Positions 46,135-55,169 of a stretch of 64,000 nucleotides of DNA are shown here, piece after piece. Below the pieces are notes generated by a model, which saw nothing but the letters and a program-made list of their open reading frames with translations, had not been told where the DNA came from and did no database searches. The translations under genes and the position numbers were made by a program. This DNA is from JANQRX01 sp963663975 (GTDB lineage Bacteria > Pseudomonadota > Alphaproteobacteria > Rhizobiales > Kaistiaceae): assembly GCA_963663975.2 (NCBI GenBank), contig CAXXRA010000015.1, positions 186,001 to 250,000 on the forward strand, read 5' to 3'. Position 1 is the first letter of the stretch, and the number at the start of each line of letters is the position of its first letter.

Positions 46135-46992
46135 TATCCCGGATCGGCGCTCGCCTGCCCGCGCGCCGATCCGGGGGGTAGCCCCCCAGCATGCCTCGGG
46201 CTCGCTGCGTCGATCCTGAGCCTTCTCACGAGCTCGAAACGGCTGGTGAGGCTGCCGCTAGCCGGTTGTACCGCCTTCGAGCGGCCTTGGGAGCCCGCCT
46301 GCCCGAGCGCGCTAAGCCAATCCGAGTCCACCCCGAGATAGCGTCGGCGCGACACCCTGACGCTTGGGAGTCCGAGGGACTATTGGAAAGGGATGACGTA
46401 GCGCGTCCAGTACTCCCTGGAGAGCTTTTGTGCTTTCGCGACCTGAGACTGCGTCATGTATTTGGCGACATGTTCCTTGCCTTCGTTAGCGATCGACTGG
46501 CCCTGCGCGGCAGCGATGTTGAGCCAGGCGTACGCGGTTACGTCGTCCTCGGGCACACCCTCGCCGTTGGCGTACATGAGCCCGAGGTTGAACTGCGCGG
46601 CGGCGTAACCCTGCTCGGCGGCGAGGCGGTACCACCGCACCGCCTCGGCGTCGTCCTCGGGCACACCCTCGCCGTTGGCGTACATGAGCCCGAGGTTGAA
46701 CTGCGCGGCGGCGTAACCCTGCTCGGCGGCGAGGCGGACCCACCGCACCGCCTCGGCGTCGTCCTCGGGCACGCCCTCGCCGTTGGCGTACATGAGCCCG
46801 AGGTTGAACTGCGCGGCGGCGTAACCCTGCTCGGCGGCGAGGCGGTACCACCGCACCGCCTCGGCGTCGTCCTTGGGCACGCCCTCGCCGTTGGCGTACA
46901 TGAACCCGAGGTTGAACTGCGCGAGGGCGGTGCCCTGCTCGGCGTAGTTCTGGAGTCCAGCAAGGGCGGTGGCATAGTCGCCTCGCTCATAT

Positions 46993-48285
46993 GGGCACCT
47001 CGAAAAATAATGCGACTGACGTGAAACTCGACAGGTTGTGCGGTTCTCGCGGGTCATGAGCGGGGTTGGCGTCTGGGTTTTCGGCCTTCTCCGGCTCCCC
47101 GGCGGGTCTGTTTCCCTGTCAATGGGGGCTCCAGGCAGACTTCTCCCCTGATGACCATCACGTTGGCGCCGCCGCGGCGAGACGCTCCAGCTGCACCAGG
47201 CGGCGCATGTTGTAGGCGAGGTTCTTCAGCCCGATCCGCGCCCTCGCCCGTACCAGCCCGATACTGCGCACCAGCGTCCCGCCCATGTCGTTGCTCTGGG
47301 CCCCGAACACGTGCTCGACGCGCGCCCGCACCTTCGAACGGGCCTTGTTGCCCCGCTTCTCCCGCTCGCTCAGCGGCTTGTCGCGATGCCCCTTGCGGTG
47401 GATGCGGCTGTTCAGGCCCTTCTCCTTCAGCTTCGCCTCGATCTCCGCCGACCGATAGGCGCTGTCCGCCCACACGTCCGAGGCCGTGTTGTCCGGATCA
47501 AGGATGTCCTCCACGACCTGGCTGTCGTGCACCGCCGCGTCGGTCACCTGGTAACGCCGCACCAGCTTGTGCCGGCGGTCCACGTTGACATGGTTCTTGT
47601 AACCGTAGTGGCTCTTGCCATGCTTCTTTGTCCACCGTGCGTCCGTGTCCTTCTGCGACCGCTTGGCCGGCTGGTCCTTCCAGCCCTCCGGCGTCTCGCC
47701 ATCCTTGATCCGCGCGTTGTCGTCACGGCTGTTGCGCTGCTTGGGGACCGGTACGATCGACGCGTCGATGATCTGGCCGCCCATCGCCAGGTAGCCCTGC
47801 TTCTCCAGATAGCCGTCGAAGTCCTCGAACAACGCCTCGACCATGCCCGCCCGCGCCAACTGTTCCCGGTAGAGCCACACCGTCTTGGCGTCGGGGACCT
47901 TGTCCTCAAGACCGAACCCTACGAACCGCATGAACGAGAGGCGGTCGCGAAGCTGGTACTCCACTTGGTCGTCCGAGAGATTGTAAAGCTCGCAGAGAAC
48001 GATCGCCTTGAACATCGCCACCGCGTCCCAGGGCTTTCGCCCCGCCGGCGACTTCCGTTCCTCGGCCGGCTTGCGCCAGATCGCCTCCAGGCGGGCACGG
48101 AAATTCTCCCACGGAACCACCGCGTCGATCCTCGCCAAAGGATCGTTCTTGGCGTCCAGGCCGGCATACCGATTCGCGATGTCGAAAAAGCCCATTTGGC
48201 CCATGGTCGGTTCCCCACATCTACGCGCCAAACCGTCCGGATTATAACCGATCAAGGCTCGGAACAGGGATTTTTAGAGGTGCCC
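46993..48285 (-). mobile_element. IS5-family insertion sequence, copy C (intact), ATAT target duplication
   Basis: 1,293 bp, same inverted repeats as copy B, opposite orientation. ATAT is repeated at 46989-46992 and 48286-48289. It interrupts the Sel1 gene. Confidence 0.95.
47158..48204 (-). CDS. IS5-family transposase (copy C)
   Basis: 348 residues from ATG 48204, the same translation as copy B (MGQMGFFDIANRYAGLDAKN ... NMRRLVQLERLAAAAPT), with all three DDE positions intact. Two identical full-length copies 3 kb apart show recent activity. Confidence 0.95.
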   Translation of the reverse strand: MGQMGFFDIANRYAGLDAKNDPLARIDAVVPWENFRARLEAIWRKPAEERKSPAGRKPWDAVAMFKAIVLCELYNLSDDQVEYQLRDRLSFMRFVGFGLEDKVPDAKTVWLYREQLARAGMVEALFEDFDGYLEKQGYLAMGGQIIDASIVPVPKQRNSRDDNARIKDGETPEGWKDQPAKRSQKDTDARWTKKHGKSHYGYKNHVNVDRRHKLVRRYQVTDAAVHDSQVVEDILDPDNTASDVWADSAYRSAEIEAKLKEKGLNSRIHRKGHRDKPLSEREKRGNKARSKVRARVEHVFGAQSNDMGGTLVRSIGLVRARARIGLKNLAYNMRRLVQLERLAAAAPT

Positions 48286-48359
48286 ATATGCATCTACCGC
48301 TGCATCGAAGAGTTGCGTCGTTAACATTGTCCTCGTCATGATGATTCCTCAGTAGAGCG

Positions 48360-48468
48360 GCTTTGCCCTGCGCGGCGTAGTTCTGGAATCCAGCAAGGGC
48401 GGTGGCATAGTCGCCTCGCTCATATGCCTCTACCGCTGCATCGAACGTCTGTGCTGTACGCCGGGTTT
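48360..48468 (-). pseudogene. Duplicated fragment of the Sel1 gene start
   Basis: On the minus strand this reads TFDAAVEAYERGDYATALAG, FQNYAAQGKAALLRN, a diverged second copy of the first Sel1 segment, lying directly upstream of the interrupted gene. It has no start of its own. Confidence 0.6.
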
Positions 48469-49581
48469 TTATTCCATCGGCCCAGGGTCTGAGCTGGCGA
48501 CGATGGCAGCGATCGTGTTCCGCAGATCAGATCGCCACAGGTCAGGATAACCATGCGAGCTGAGCGATACCTTTATGGCTGCGCGCAACAGGAATTCGGC
48601 AGTGAAGACGAAGTGGCCATCGTACGCAGCATTCGATCCCGAATACTCCCACGATGATGGTGACTTGCCCTCATGGATGATCTCATTGCGAACATCGGCA
48701 AACTTCATGAACCATTGCTCAAGGTCGGTAAACGGATCGGGATATTGCTTTCCATTCTTTCTGGTGAGCGTACGGACTGCCCTTTCCTTAGGGGACCGCA
48801 CCAGTCGTTCTGAATCCAGTGGTGTGGTGTGTGGTATCGCCTCGAAGAGTTGCCTGAGGAAGCGCGCAGTGCAACGGCCATTGCTCGTGCCGCTGAGCGC
48901 TTCAAACGCAGTCTTCAGAAACACCACGCGGTCTTCATACGTGACTGTCTCCGTGTTCCTCCACGCTTTCGCAAACCAACCGATCGCGATCCTGAGGCGG
49001 CCCGTCGTGGCGTCTGTTTCCGGCGTTTGAAGTGACTGCCATACGGTCTGGTACACAGCTTCGAGACACTTCGCATCGACGGCGCAGATACCGATAGGCA
49101 TGTGCAGATCCAACGGTGGCCGGATGGGGAGGTCTTCATAGCTCATCTGATGGCTAATGGTTCTGACCATTATTCCGGTCCTAACGACTACGTTTCCGGA
49201 GGCGAGGTCGATCGGCCAAAAGAACGGTTCGGTGTTATCTGTCGTAACCACGCACTGAGACGACTGCGAAGGTAAAGAAGTGCATTTTGGGTTAGTGTCG
49301 AGGAAAGCGAACGCGATCGCCGCCGTGAGTGCTTCGATCTCTTGTGTGGATGGGGATGTCCCGTCGATCAAGCCTTGGCGGCGGCAGAGAAGGCTGGGGC
49401 GCTCGATCGGTTTTCCAGCACCATCAACAAACTTTGCAAGGAACGCCTTGGCTCGTGTCTTGAAATCCGGATCCGCCCAACGTTCTTCGAACTCTGCAAG
49501 CGGGCCGAGTTCCCAATCGCCAAATTCGATGGGCTCTTCCATAGGCAGGTAAGGGCAAAACGCTAAACACGGGAATGGCAT
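48469..49581 (-). CDS. Apea-like HEPN-domain protein
   Basis: 370 residues. The C-terminal quarter has the HEPN ribonuclease-type motif R-x4-H in FADVRNEIIHEG, followed by the helix VFTAEFLLRAAIKVSL. The N-terminal part (1-250) is unassigned and includes EALTAAIAFAFLD and VVFLKTAFEALSGTSNGRCT, the latter typical of Apea-like HEPN proteins before the RNase motif. HEPN RNases often act in phage defence or toxin-antitoxin systems by cleaving RNA. An AAGGAG box seven bases before ATG 49581 supports the start. No antitoxin or partner is seen nearby. DNA is less GC-rich than the core. Confidence 0.6.
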   Translation of the reverse strand: MPFPCLAFCPYLPMEEPIEFGDWELGPLAEFEERWADPDFKTRAKAFLAKFVDGAGKPIERPSLLCRRQGLIDGTSPSTQEIEALTAAIAFAFLDTNPKCTSLPSQSSQCVVTTDNTEPFFWPIDLASGNVVVRTGIMVRTISHQMSYEDLPIRPPLDLHMPIGICAVDAKCLEAVYQTVWQSLQTPETDATTGRLRIAIGWFAKAWRNTETVTYEDRVVFLKTAFEALSGTSNGRCTARFLRQLFEAIPHTTPLDSERLVRSPKERAVRTLTRKNGKQYPDPFTDLEQWFMKFADVRNEIIHEGKSPSSWEYSGSNAAYDGHFVFTAEFLLRAAIKVSLSSHGYPDLWRSDLRNTIAAIVASSDPGPME

Positions 49582-49594
49582 GAGAACTCCTTCT

Positions 49595-49805
49595 TCGCAG
49601 ACATGCTACAGCTTGTCGTCGGGCTCGGGTTCGGGAAAGTGAGCGACAGCCCCAGACGCCGAAGCTTAACGATCTTCTTGGCCCTCTCCACACGCCCTCC
49701 ATGTCGGAAAGCGCAGCTGATGCAGCAACGTCGCTTGGGGGTCGATGTCCGCCGCTGAAACGGCCTCATCCATCCATGCTTTCGGAATGGCATCGCAGGC
49801 CGCTC
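49595..49805 (-). pseudogene. Unassigned coding remnant between two accessory genes
   Basis: On the minus strand one frame reads ACDAIPKAWMDEAVSAADID, PQATLLHQLRFPTWRACGEG and stops, then another stretch reads AVAHFPEPEPDDKL. Composition is protein-like, but no start or family can be named. It lies directly behind the chimeric gene. Confidence 0.3.
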
Positions 49806-50666
49806 CTATTCACACTGGATAAGGAACACCGCCCACGGCCACATGCTTGACTCATCCTTGGTAGCCGGCCGCTCCCCCAGCGGGTCGAAGACCAGCCAGA
49901 GCGGGCCTCTCTCGCCAATGCCCAGTGCACGGCCATCGGTCCTGGTCGCCAGCACCCAGTCGTGCGCCTCGACCTCCGCCGCCGAAATCCGGGTACTGTA
50001 ACCGTCGAGCCCCAGTGTCACGAGCGCCCCGCCCCGCCAGCCGGCCGCTTTCAGCACCTCGGCAAGGCGCGGACCGGAGAAGGTTATCGGGCCGTCCCAG
50101 CGCTCGTACTCGATGCGTATCTGCGTGACGCCGAGCCTTTCCAGCATGACGCGGTCGAACTCGAACGCCTTGTCGAACGTGCGTTCGTGATATTTCACAA
50201 AGACATCAGTGTTTCCACGCAAGACGTCCGCCAGGAATCCGGTATTGTCCACAAATCCGTCGAACGCGTGAACCTCGTGGTTCCGCGCTTTGAAGGCTCC
50301 CAGGTCGATGAGTCGACCGAGATTCGAATTGAAATGGGAAAGGTCTATATCGAGTCCGATAATGCGCCCTTTGGGAAAGAGATCGGACCAGATCGCGAGA
50401 CCCGTGCCTTCGAGAATACCGACCTCAATCAGCGTGACGGAGGTTCCCTTGTCCAGAAAGGGCGGCAAATATCGCGCGTACAGGCGTCCGTAGTTGTGAT
50501 GGCGAGGACTCATCCGGTCTCCGCCGGTCATGCCGCACGGGTCGAGACCTTGCAGGTCGCGTGAATCGAATTCGCTGACGCTACGGCGGGGAATCCCTGT
50601 CGCATACCCGCCATACCGAAGTTCTCTCTCCACCAGCCAGCTTCTCGTGCCGGCCTTGAGCAACAC
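49806..50666 (-). CDS. Chimeric protein: methyltransferase N-terminus joined to a molybdopterin-oxidoreductase-like domain
   Basis: 286 residues. Residues 45-147 are the first part of a class I SAM-dependent methyltransferase of the CmcI/macrocin O-methyltransferase style (HHNYGRLYARYLPPFL, LIEVGILEGTGLAIWSDLFP, GRIIGLDIDLSHF, HAFDGFVDN). From about 150 the protein reads as the small oxidoreductase molybdopterin-binding-like domain (FDRVMLERLGVTQIRIEYER, ITFSGPRLAEVLKAAGWRGG, RGPLWLVFDPLGE). The two never normally occur in this order, and each is incomplete: the methyltransferase lacks its second half and the other domain its signal and beginning. A deletion joining two genes in frame is the likely cause. 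The start is uncertain; Met at about 50529 (MTGGDRMSPRHH) is an alternative. Confidence 0.6.
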   Translation of the reverse strand: MLLKAGTRSWLVERELRYGGYATGIPRRSVSEFDSRDLQGLDPCGMTGGDRMSPRHHNYGRLYARYLPPFLDKGTSVTLIEVGILEGTGLAIWSDLFPKGRIIGLDIDLSHFNSNLGRLIDLGAFKARNHEVHAFDGFVDNTGFLADVLRGNTDVFVKYHERTFDKAFEFDRVMLERLGVTQIRIEYERWDGPITFSGPRLAEVLKAAGWRGGALVTLGLDGYSTRISAAEVEAHDWVLATRTDGRALGIGERGPLWLVFDPLGERPATKDESSMWPWAVFLIQCE

Positions 50667-50688
50667 CCCAAGCGGGCCAATATCCGCG

Positions 50689-51280
50689 TGTTGATCGGCG
50701 TGGAATATTGACCCCCTTGGTGGGGTAATCGGCGTCCAAAATTGACCCCCCTGGTTTTGTGATTTTTAACACACCTCGTTGTTTGGACAGACGAGGTGGG
50801 GGAGATGCTGGTTGTGGAGACGATCGCACGGATACGTCGGGATCATCTGGTGAGGGGCGTTCCGATCAAGAAGATCGCCCGGGATTTGAGGGTTTCGAAG
50901 AACACGGTGCGCAAGGTGGTGCGGGGCGATGAGACCTCGTACAGCTACGAGCGCAAGATCCAGCCGATGCCGAAGCTTGGGCCGTGGGTGGATGAGCTCG
51001 AGCGCCAGCTGGAGGCCAACGAGAAGAGGCCGCGCCGGGATCGGCTGTCTCTGCTGCGGATTCATGAAGACCTTGCGGCTCTGGGCTATGGCGGCGGCTA
51101 CGACGCAGTGCGCCGCTACGCCAGGACCTGGCGTCGGCGGTGGCGGCTGTTGTCGCCGTCGCAGGGTTTTGTGCCGCTGAGCTTCGATCCCGGCGAGGCC
51201 TACCAGTTCGACTGGAGCCACGAGTACGCGCGCCTGTCGGGTGTGACGACCAAGGTGAAGGCGGCGCACATGCGGTGACG
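50689..51280 (+). mobile_element. Truncated IS21-family element (left end and start of istA)
   Basis: TGTTGATCGGCGTGGAATAT followed by the repeated block ATTGACCCCCTTGG / ATTGACCCCCCTGG is an IS21-type end with multiple transposase sites. The istA fragment runs 50805-51278. Sequence similarity stops near 51280, so istB and the right end are missing. Confidence 0.75.
50805..51278 (+). pseudogene. istA fragment (IS21-family transposase N-terminus)
   Basis: 157 residues of the usual roughly 500: MLVVETIARIRRDHLVRGVP, helix-turn-helix IKKIARDLRVSKNTVRKVVR, and the first catalytic region AYQFDWSHEYARLSGVTT with the first aspartate. The stop comes three residues beyond KVKAAHM, where unrelated DNA begins. 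It differs from the complete istA at 55949. Confidence 0.8.
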
Positions 51281-51322
51281 TGGTTCGTTCAACGAGTCGT
51301 GCCACGGTTCGTTGGCGGCGCC

Positions 51323-52450
51323 TCAAGCCGCGATCCGGTCTATCTCGGCGAAGATGACAAGAGCCTTATCGTCGAGCACGGCGACCTCGGCGGCTTGACC
51401 GGCATCAAACCTGGCCGAACGATCCGCTAACCGGCGGACGCGATCAGCTTCCCGGACACCGGCCAGGGCGTGCCAGCTTTGCCGGCCCAGCTCGCGCTCG
51501 CGCACTTGAGCCTCGGGCCTGGAGCGCGCCCGGCGTGACGCGACGGCAGCCCGCGCCCGGCACCAACCGCACGTGGTAAACCCGATATCAGGCTCGGCGC
51601 CGCAAGCGCACAAGCCCACGATCCGCCGCGCCATCCGTCCGATCGGCGAGTACTGCGGCCGCGACCGAGCGATCGACACCGCGAAGGCGGCCAATTCGGC
51701 TCGGCGCTTGTCTTCGGCCCGCTCGATCTCCCTATCGCGCTCAGCTTGACGTGCGGCCCGTAGTTCGGCAATCGCCCGCTTGACGTGCGGACGCCGCCGC
51801 ATCCAGTAGCCCTCGACCTTGGCGACATTCGGCCGGGCGGTATATCCCGCCTCGCGGTACGATCCGGCCGTATTGCCAGTCAGCACATAGGCCCGCACAA
51901 ACGCGGCTTGCCGCTCATTCAGCGGGGCATGGGCGCGGGCGCGGCGCTTCGCCGCCCGGACCTCGGCGGCCCGCTCCAGGTCGAGCTGGGCTTGCCGCTT
52001 GACGATCTCGGCGCGCCACAGGCGGGCGCCAAGCTCAAGGCCGTAGCGGCGAAACTCCCTAGGCATGATCGCCCGCAGACGACGCCACGGCTCGCGCTTC
52101 GCCAGCTTGGCGGCAAAGCCCCGCCTATCGGTCTCGTTGCAGCGCTGGCAGGACCGCCAGGGCTTGCCTCGGCAGGTCAAGCCACCCATGGGCGCCCGGC
52201 CACACCGGCACAGCCCCAGGCGCCTGTTTCGAGCCGCAAGCGCTATCCGGTTGGCGAAATAGTGCCGTTCGCATCGCCGTTCAGCGCCGACGCCCCGCCG
52301 TGCGACCTCGCGGCATATTTCCCCGTCGGCGCCCAAGTGCATGCAAGGGACGTTGCCGCCATCAAGCGCGCTGCGCTGGCGCTTCCGCGTCGTCACCAGG
52401 GGATCGAAAAGCGGGTTACTCACGGCCGAAATATGCCTCACTGTTGCCAT
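51323..52450 (-). CDS. Zinc-ribbon protein with terminase-small-subunit-like segment
   Basis: 375 residues, very arginine-rich. Residues about 175-235 (LNERQAAFVRAYVLTGNTAG, SYREAGYTARPNVAKVEGYW, RRPHVKRAIAEL) match the Terminase_2/TerS DNA-binding pattern. Two four-cysteine clusters flank it: LCRCGRAPMGGLTCRG with CQRC (about 80-105) and LCACGAEPDIGFTTCGWC (about 283-300). TerS selects DNA for packaging; phage satellites carry their own TerS to redirect helper packaging. The zinc clusters are not part of usual TerS. It is the last of the minus-strand element genes, about 290 bp after the primase-helicase. Confidence 0.6.
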   Translation of the reverse strand: MATVRHISAVSNPLFDPLVTTRKRQRSALDGGNVPCMHLGADGEICREVARRGVGAERRCERHYFANRIALAARNRRLGLCRCGRAPMGGLTCRGKPWRSCQRCNETDRRGFAAKLAKREPWRRLRAIMPREFRRYGLELGARLWRAEIVKRQAQLDLERAAEVRAAKRRARAHAPLNERQAAFVRAYVLTGNTAGSYREAGYTARPNVAKVEGYWMRRRPHVKRAIAELRAARQAERDREIERAEDKRRAELAAFAVSIARSRPQYSPIGRMARRIVGLCACGAEPDIGFTTCGWCRARAAVASRRARSRPEAQVRERELGRQSWHALAGVREADRVRRLADRSARFDAGQAAEVAVLDDKALVIFAEIDRIAA

Positions 52451-52743
52451 GGGCTCGAAAGTTGCGCCGAAACCCGCATGAATCGGCGGGGTGCAGCCGG
52501 ATTGAAAGTCAGGTGCGCGGGACGTGAACGCGGCGGCCGCGAGCCTACCAAGGGCCGTTCACACAAAACACCCGGCCGACACCAGCGGCGTTCTCAGGCT
52601 GCGATCCCCCTAACCCTGCGTCCATCGGTGCGTCCACCCATTTCTGTTTTCTGTTCCCAATAGAGTAAACCCCTGGAACACCTTTTAGAATATGGGTTAA
52701 GTCGTTGATTTTCATAGGTAAGTTTCTGTTCAAAGGGTTTATA

Positions 52744-54486
52744 TCAGGTCGCTTGATATTTGTAGGCGTCGCCACGTTTCCCGGCGCCACTTCGGAGGGC
52801 CTTTCCGGCCTTGATCAACGTCGCCAGCGCGTGATTGACGTCCGCCTTGCGCAGCTTCGTGGCGTCCACCAACTGCCCTATGTCGAGCACGTCGCCTTTG
52901 GCTAGCGCGCGCGTGACGGCCTCTATAGCCGTAGCCTCGCGTTCCTCGCGTGCCGTCGATCCCAGGGAAAGCCAGCCCGTCGGCCCGAGGGCGAGGCTGG
53001 TGCGCTCGAGGTCCGATCCCTCGCGCTGGATCGTGTAAATCATCCTCAGCTCATTATCCTCGCGCGTGATGCTCGCCATAACATCGACCGATCCGAATAG
53101 CGCCGCCGATCCGCTCGCTTCCTCGCCATGCTGCCCGCCGCCCTTGCGGGAATGGTGAATACCGATGAAGGTGCAGCCAGTGCGGGAGGCCAGGTCGATG
53201 ATCGTTTGAGTAGCTTTGGAGATTTCGGCGTAGGCGTTCGCGTCACCAACGCGCATGAATCTAAGCAAGGTATCGATGACGACCACGGTGGCGCCGGTCT
53301 TTATGATTTCCGCCTCGACGATCTCGACGGCGGAGTCCGGGTCGAAGGCTTCGCCGTGGTAGACGGATATCGGCGCCTCGGGGCTTATGGCCATATCGCG
53401 GAAGTGGGCCGCCATGCCCGCCCGGCGCCCCTCGAAAGAGCAATAGAGCGCCGGCCCCTGTCTGGTCGATCGCCCGAGGATTTCACGGCCCTCCCCGATG
53501 GCGGCCACGATATTCCGGCCCAAGGTAGATTTCCCGCTCTTTGGCGGCCCTACGATCAGTGCCGTTCCACCCGCAGGTAATAGCCCTTCTACGATCCAAT
53601 CAACGTCGGGAATCGGCTCTCCTAGCAGCTCTCCAAGCGGTGTGAAGGCGTTTCTATTTACTGTTCCGGGGGTATATAGGACAGGAACAGCAAACGAATT
53701 AGAAAGCACGGCCTCAATATCAGCCCCAGCCGGCGGGTCGTTGGCCAAATCCCAGCCCTCGGGGAAGTCCGCAAGGTCTTCATCGCGCACGGTGCGAACC
53801 TCTTTGGCGCCGGCCTCGCGGGCGAGACTGGCAACGTCGCTGGCGTGCTTACGCCCGGCCTCGTCATTGTCCGGCCAAATATGGACGACGCGGCCACGAC
53901 ATGGAGACCAGTCGGCTTGCCGTGCCTTGCCAGCGCCGCCGAGCGCGGTTGTGGCGACAAAGCGATCTCCAAACAGGTGCCTCGCGTGATCGCACGTCCG
54001 CTCGCCCTCAACTACGAGGATGGGCTGCTCGGTCTCGGCGATCAGGGATGGCAACTGGTACAAGGGCCATCCTTCGGCGGGCGGCTTTGCCCCCTTCGGC
54101 GAGCGCCATATTTTCTTGCCGCCCTTCTCTTGGTCGCGGCGGTGAACCGTCAGCACCAGCTCGCCCCGCATGTCTACATAGTTCCAACTCTCCACCGGCC
54201 CGGCAGACTGCACCGGGGGTGCGCCGTCCATGCCGAGCGAGTGTCGGATATCCTCGAATGTGCAGCCGGCATGGCAAGCCGCCAGCACCTTCCCGCCGTC
54301 GCCCTGGCGGATCGACAGTGCCGGGCTTTTGCGGTTTCCGTTCTTGTGGTTTGGTCCAGGGCAGCTCGCGCGCCAGCCTTCGCCTTCCGTCACGGGTCGG
54401 CAGCCGTTCCGCTTCAGCTCGGCAACCCATGCATGGACGTCCTGGGCCTCCATGGAGCGCCACGGGGCCGCCTGGGGGCCGTCCAC
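52744..54486 (-). CDS. TOPRIM / RepA-type primase-helicase of a mobile element
   Basis: 580 residues from GTG 54486, which has GGAGGG seven bases upstream and lies two bases after the previous stop. N-terminus: WRASCPGPNHKNGNRKSPAL and AACHAGCTFEDIRHSLGM, a CHC2-like zinc module (about 30-85). The TOPRIM fold is PILVVEGERTCDHARHLFGD and VVHIWPDNDEAGRKHA. The C-terminal AAA_25/RepA helicase has Walker A IVGPPKSGKSTLGRNIV and Walker B TVVVIDTLLRFM, then FIGIHHSRKGGGQHGEEASG (sensor). It should prime and unwind the element's own origin. It is the core of an int-alpA-primase cluster typical of satellites and integrative elements. Confidence 0.82.
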   Translation of the reverse strand: MDGPQAAPWRSMEAQDVHAWVAELKRNGCRPVTEGEGWRASCPGPNHKNGNRKSPALSIRQGDGGKVLAACHAGCTFEDIRHSLGMDGAPPVQSAGPVESWNYVDMRGELVLTVHRRDQEKGGKKIWRSPKGAKPPAEGWPLYQLPSLIAETEQPILVVEGERTCDHARHLFGDRFVATTALGGAGKARQADWSPCRGRVVHIWPDNDEAGRKHASDVASLAREAGAKEVRTVRDEDLADFPEGWDLANDPPAGADIEAVLSNSFAVPVLYTPGTVNRNAFTPLGELLGEPIPDVDWIVEGLLPAGGTALIVGPPKSGKSTLGRNIVAAIGEGREILGRSTRQGPALYCSFEGRRAGMAAHFRDMAISPEAPISVYHGEAFDPDSAVEIVEAEIIKTGATVVVIDTLLRFMRVGDANAYAEISKATQTIIDLASRTGCTFIGIHHSRKGGGQHGEEASGSAALFGSVDVMASITREDNELRMIYTIQREGSDLERTSLALGPTGWLSLGSTAREEREATAIEAVTRALAKGDVLDIGQLVDATKLRKADVNHALATLIKAGKALRSGAGKRGDAYKYQAT

Positions 54487-54488
54487 GG

Positions 54489-54995
54489 TCAGCCCTCCGC
54501 CTTGGCCAGCAACTCGGCAACTTCGGTGGCACGGTCCCTCGTGGCCAGCAGGGCGGGCACGACGGACAGTTCCCACAAGATCATGCTTTCCCTGATCGCG
54601 GCGCACCTGGCCACCCCGTCCCAATCGGGCAAGGCTTCGAGCCAAACGAGAAACGGATCGACCTCGTGCTCGTGAAAGATGCTGTTGCAATAGGTGTCCC
54701 ACGCCTCGCCGCCATACCGCAGCGGCTTGATCGCCTGGAGAGTTTGATAGGTAAACTTCTGTTCGATCCGGTCGCGCAGGGCGCCCGAACTCCGGTCGGT
54801 CAACACACGCCAGTCGCCCCGGCCCTTCCTGATCTCTGCTTTCTGCTGCCGTAAGTTGTAGCGCAGCGAAACACCGAGGGCGGCCAAGGCGGACCGAAGC
54901 ACCGCACCGTCCTTGCACCGATAGGCCGGCGCCATGGTCGTCAGGTTCTCGGCTTGCGGCGCGCGGACGGGTAGTTTAGAATGAGGCTGTTTCAT
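54489..54995 (-). CDS. VapE-like N-terminal domain protein (short)
   Basis: 168 residues from ATG 54995; the frame is open to a GTG at 55121. It resembles the N-terminal region of virulence-associated E/primase C-terminal proteins: VLRSALAALGVSLRYNLRQQ, then TYCNSIFHEHEVDPFLVWLE and ALPDWDGVARC. The P-loop helicase domain that normally follows is missing, and the protein ends LLAKAEG. It is immediately followed by the primase-helicase, whose ribosome site lies in its last codons, so the two are coupled. It may be a split or degraded form of a two-domain replication protein. Confidence 0.55.
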   Translation of the reverse strand: MKQPHSKLPVRAPQAENLTTMAPAYRCKDGAVLRSALAALGVSLRYNLRQQKAEIRKGRGDWRVLTDRSSGALRDRIEQKFTYQTLQAIKPLRYGGEAWDTYCNSIFHEHEVDPFLVWLEALPDWDGVARCAAIRESMILWELSVVPALLATRDRATEVAELLAKAEG

Positions 54996-55169
54996 GGGTC
55001 TGTGCCAATCTGCCGCCTGCGCTAGCTGGGACGGCTTTGTCGGCGGCCTCTGGAATGGTTCCTCGGCGGGGAGCGGGGCTGTGCCTTGCTCCCCGTTTCC
55101 GTCGTGCGGGACTCGCGCCACGGCTCCGGGCCGTTCAACGCCGCCATTAGGTTCAAACAGGGTGTTTGC

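Larger units (their letters stand above)
46380..48339 (-). pseudogene. Sel1-repeat protein gene interrupted by IS5 copy C
   Basis: The start is ATG 48339 with AGGA upstream: MTRTMLTTQLFDAAVDAY, cut at 48286 by the IS. It resumes at 46992 as ERGDYATALAGLQNYAEQGT and runs to a stop at 46380. The body has at least five Sel1 repeats (36 residues, 108 bp each) of the form ALAQFNLGFMYANGEGVPKD / DAEAVRWYRLAAEQGYAAAQ, ending in AQGQSIANEGKEHVAKYMTQ. Repeats are nearly identical in DNA, indicating recent internal duplication. Without the IS the protein would have about 220 residues. No signal peptide is obvious. Confidence 0.85.

Noticed and set aside
46540..46960. Regular 108-bp direct repeats resembling an array (CRISPR-like at first sight)
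   Set aside because: The repeats are contiguous, without spacers, and translate as Sel1 units in one open frame; no cas genes are near.
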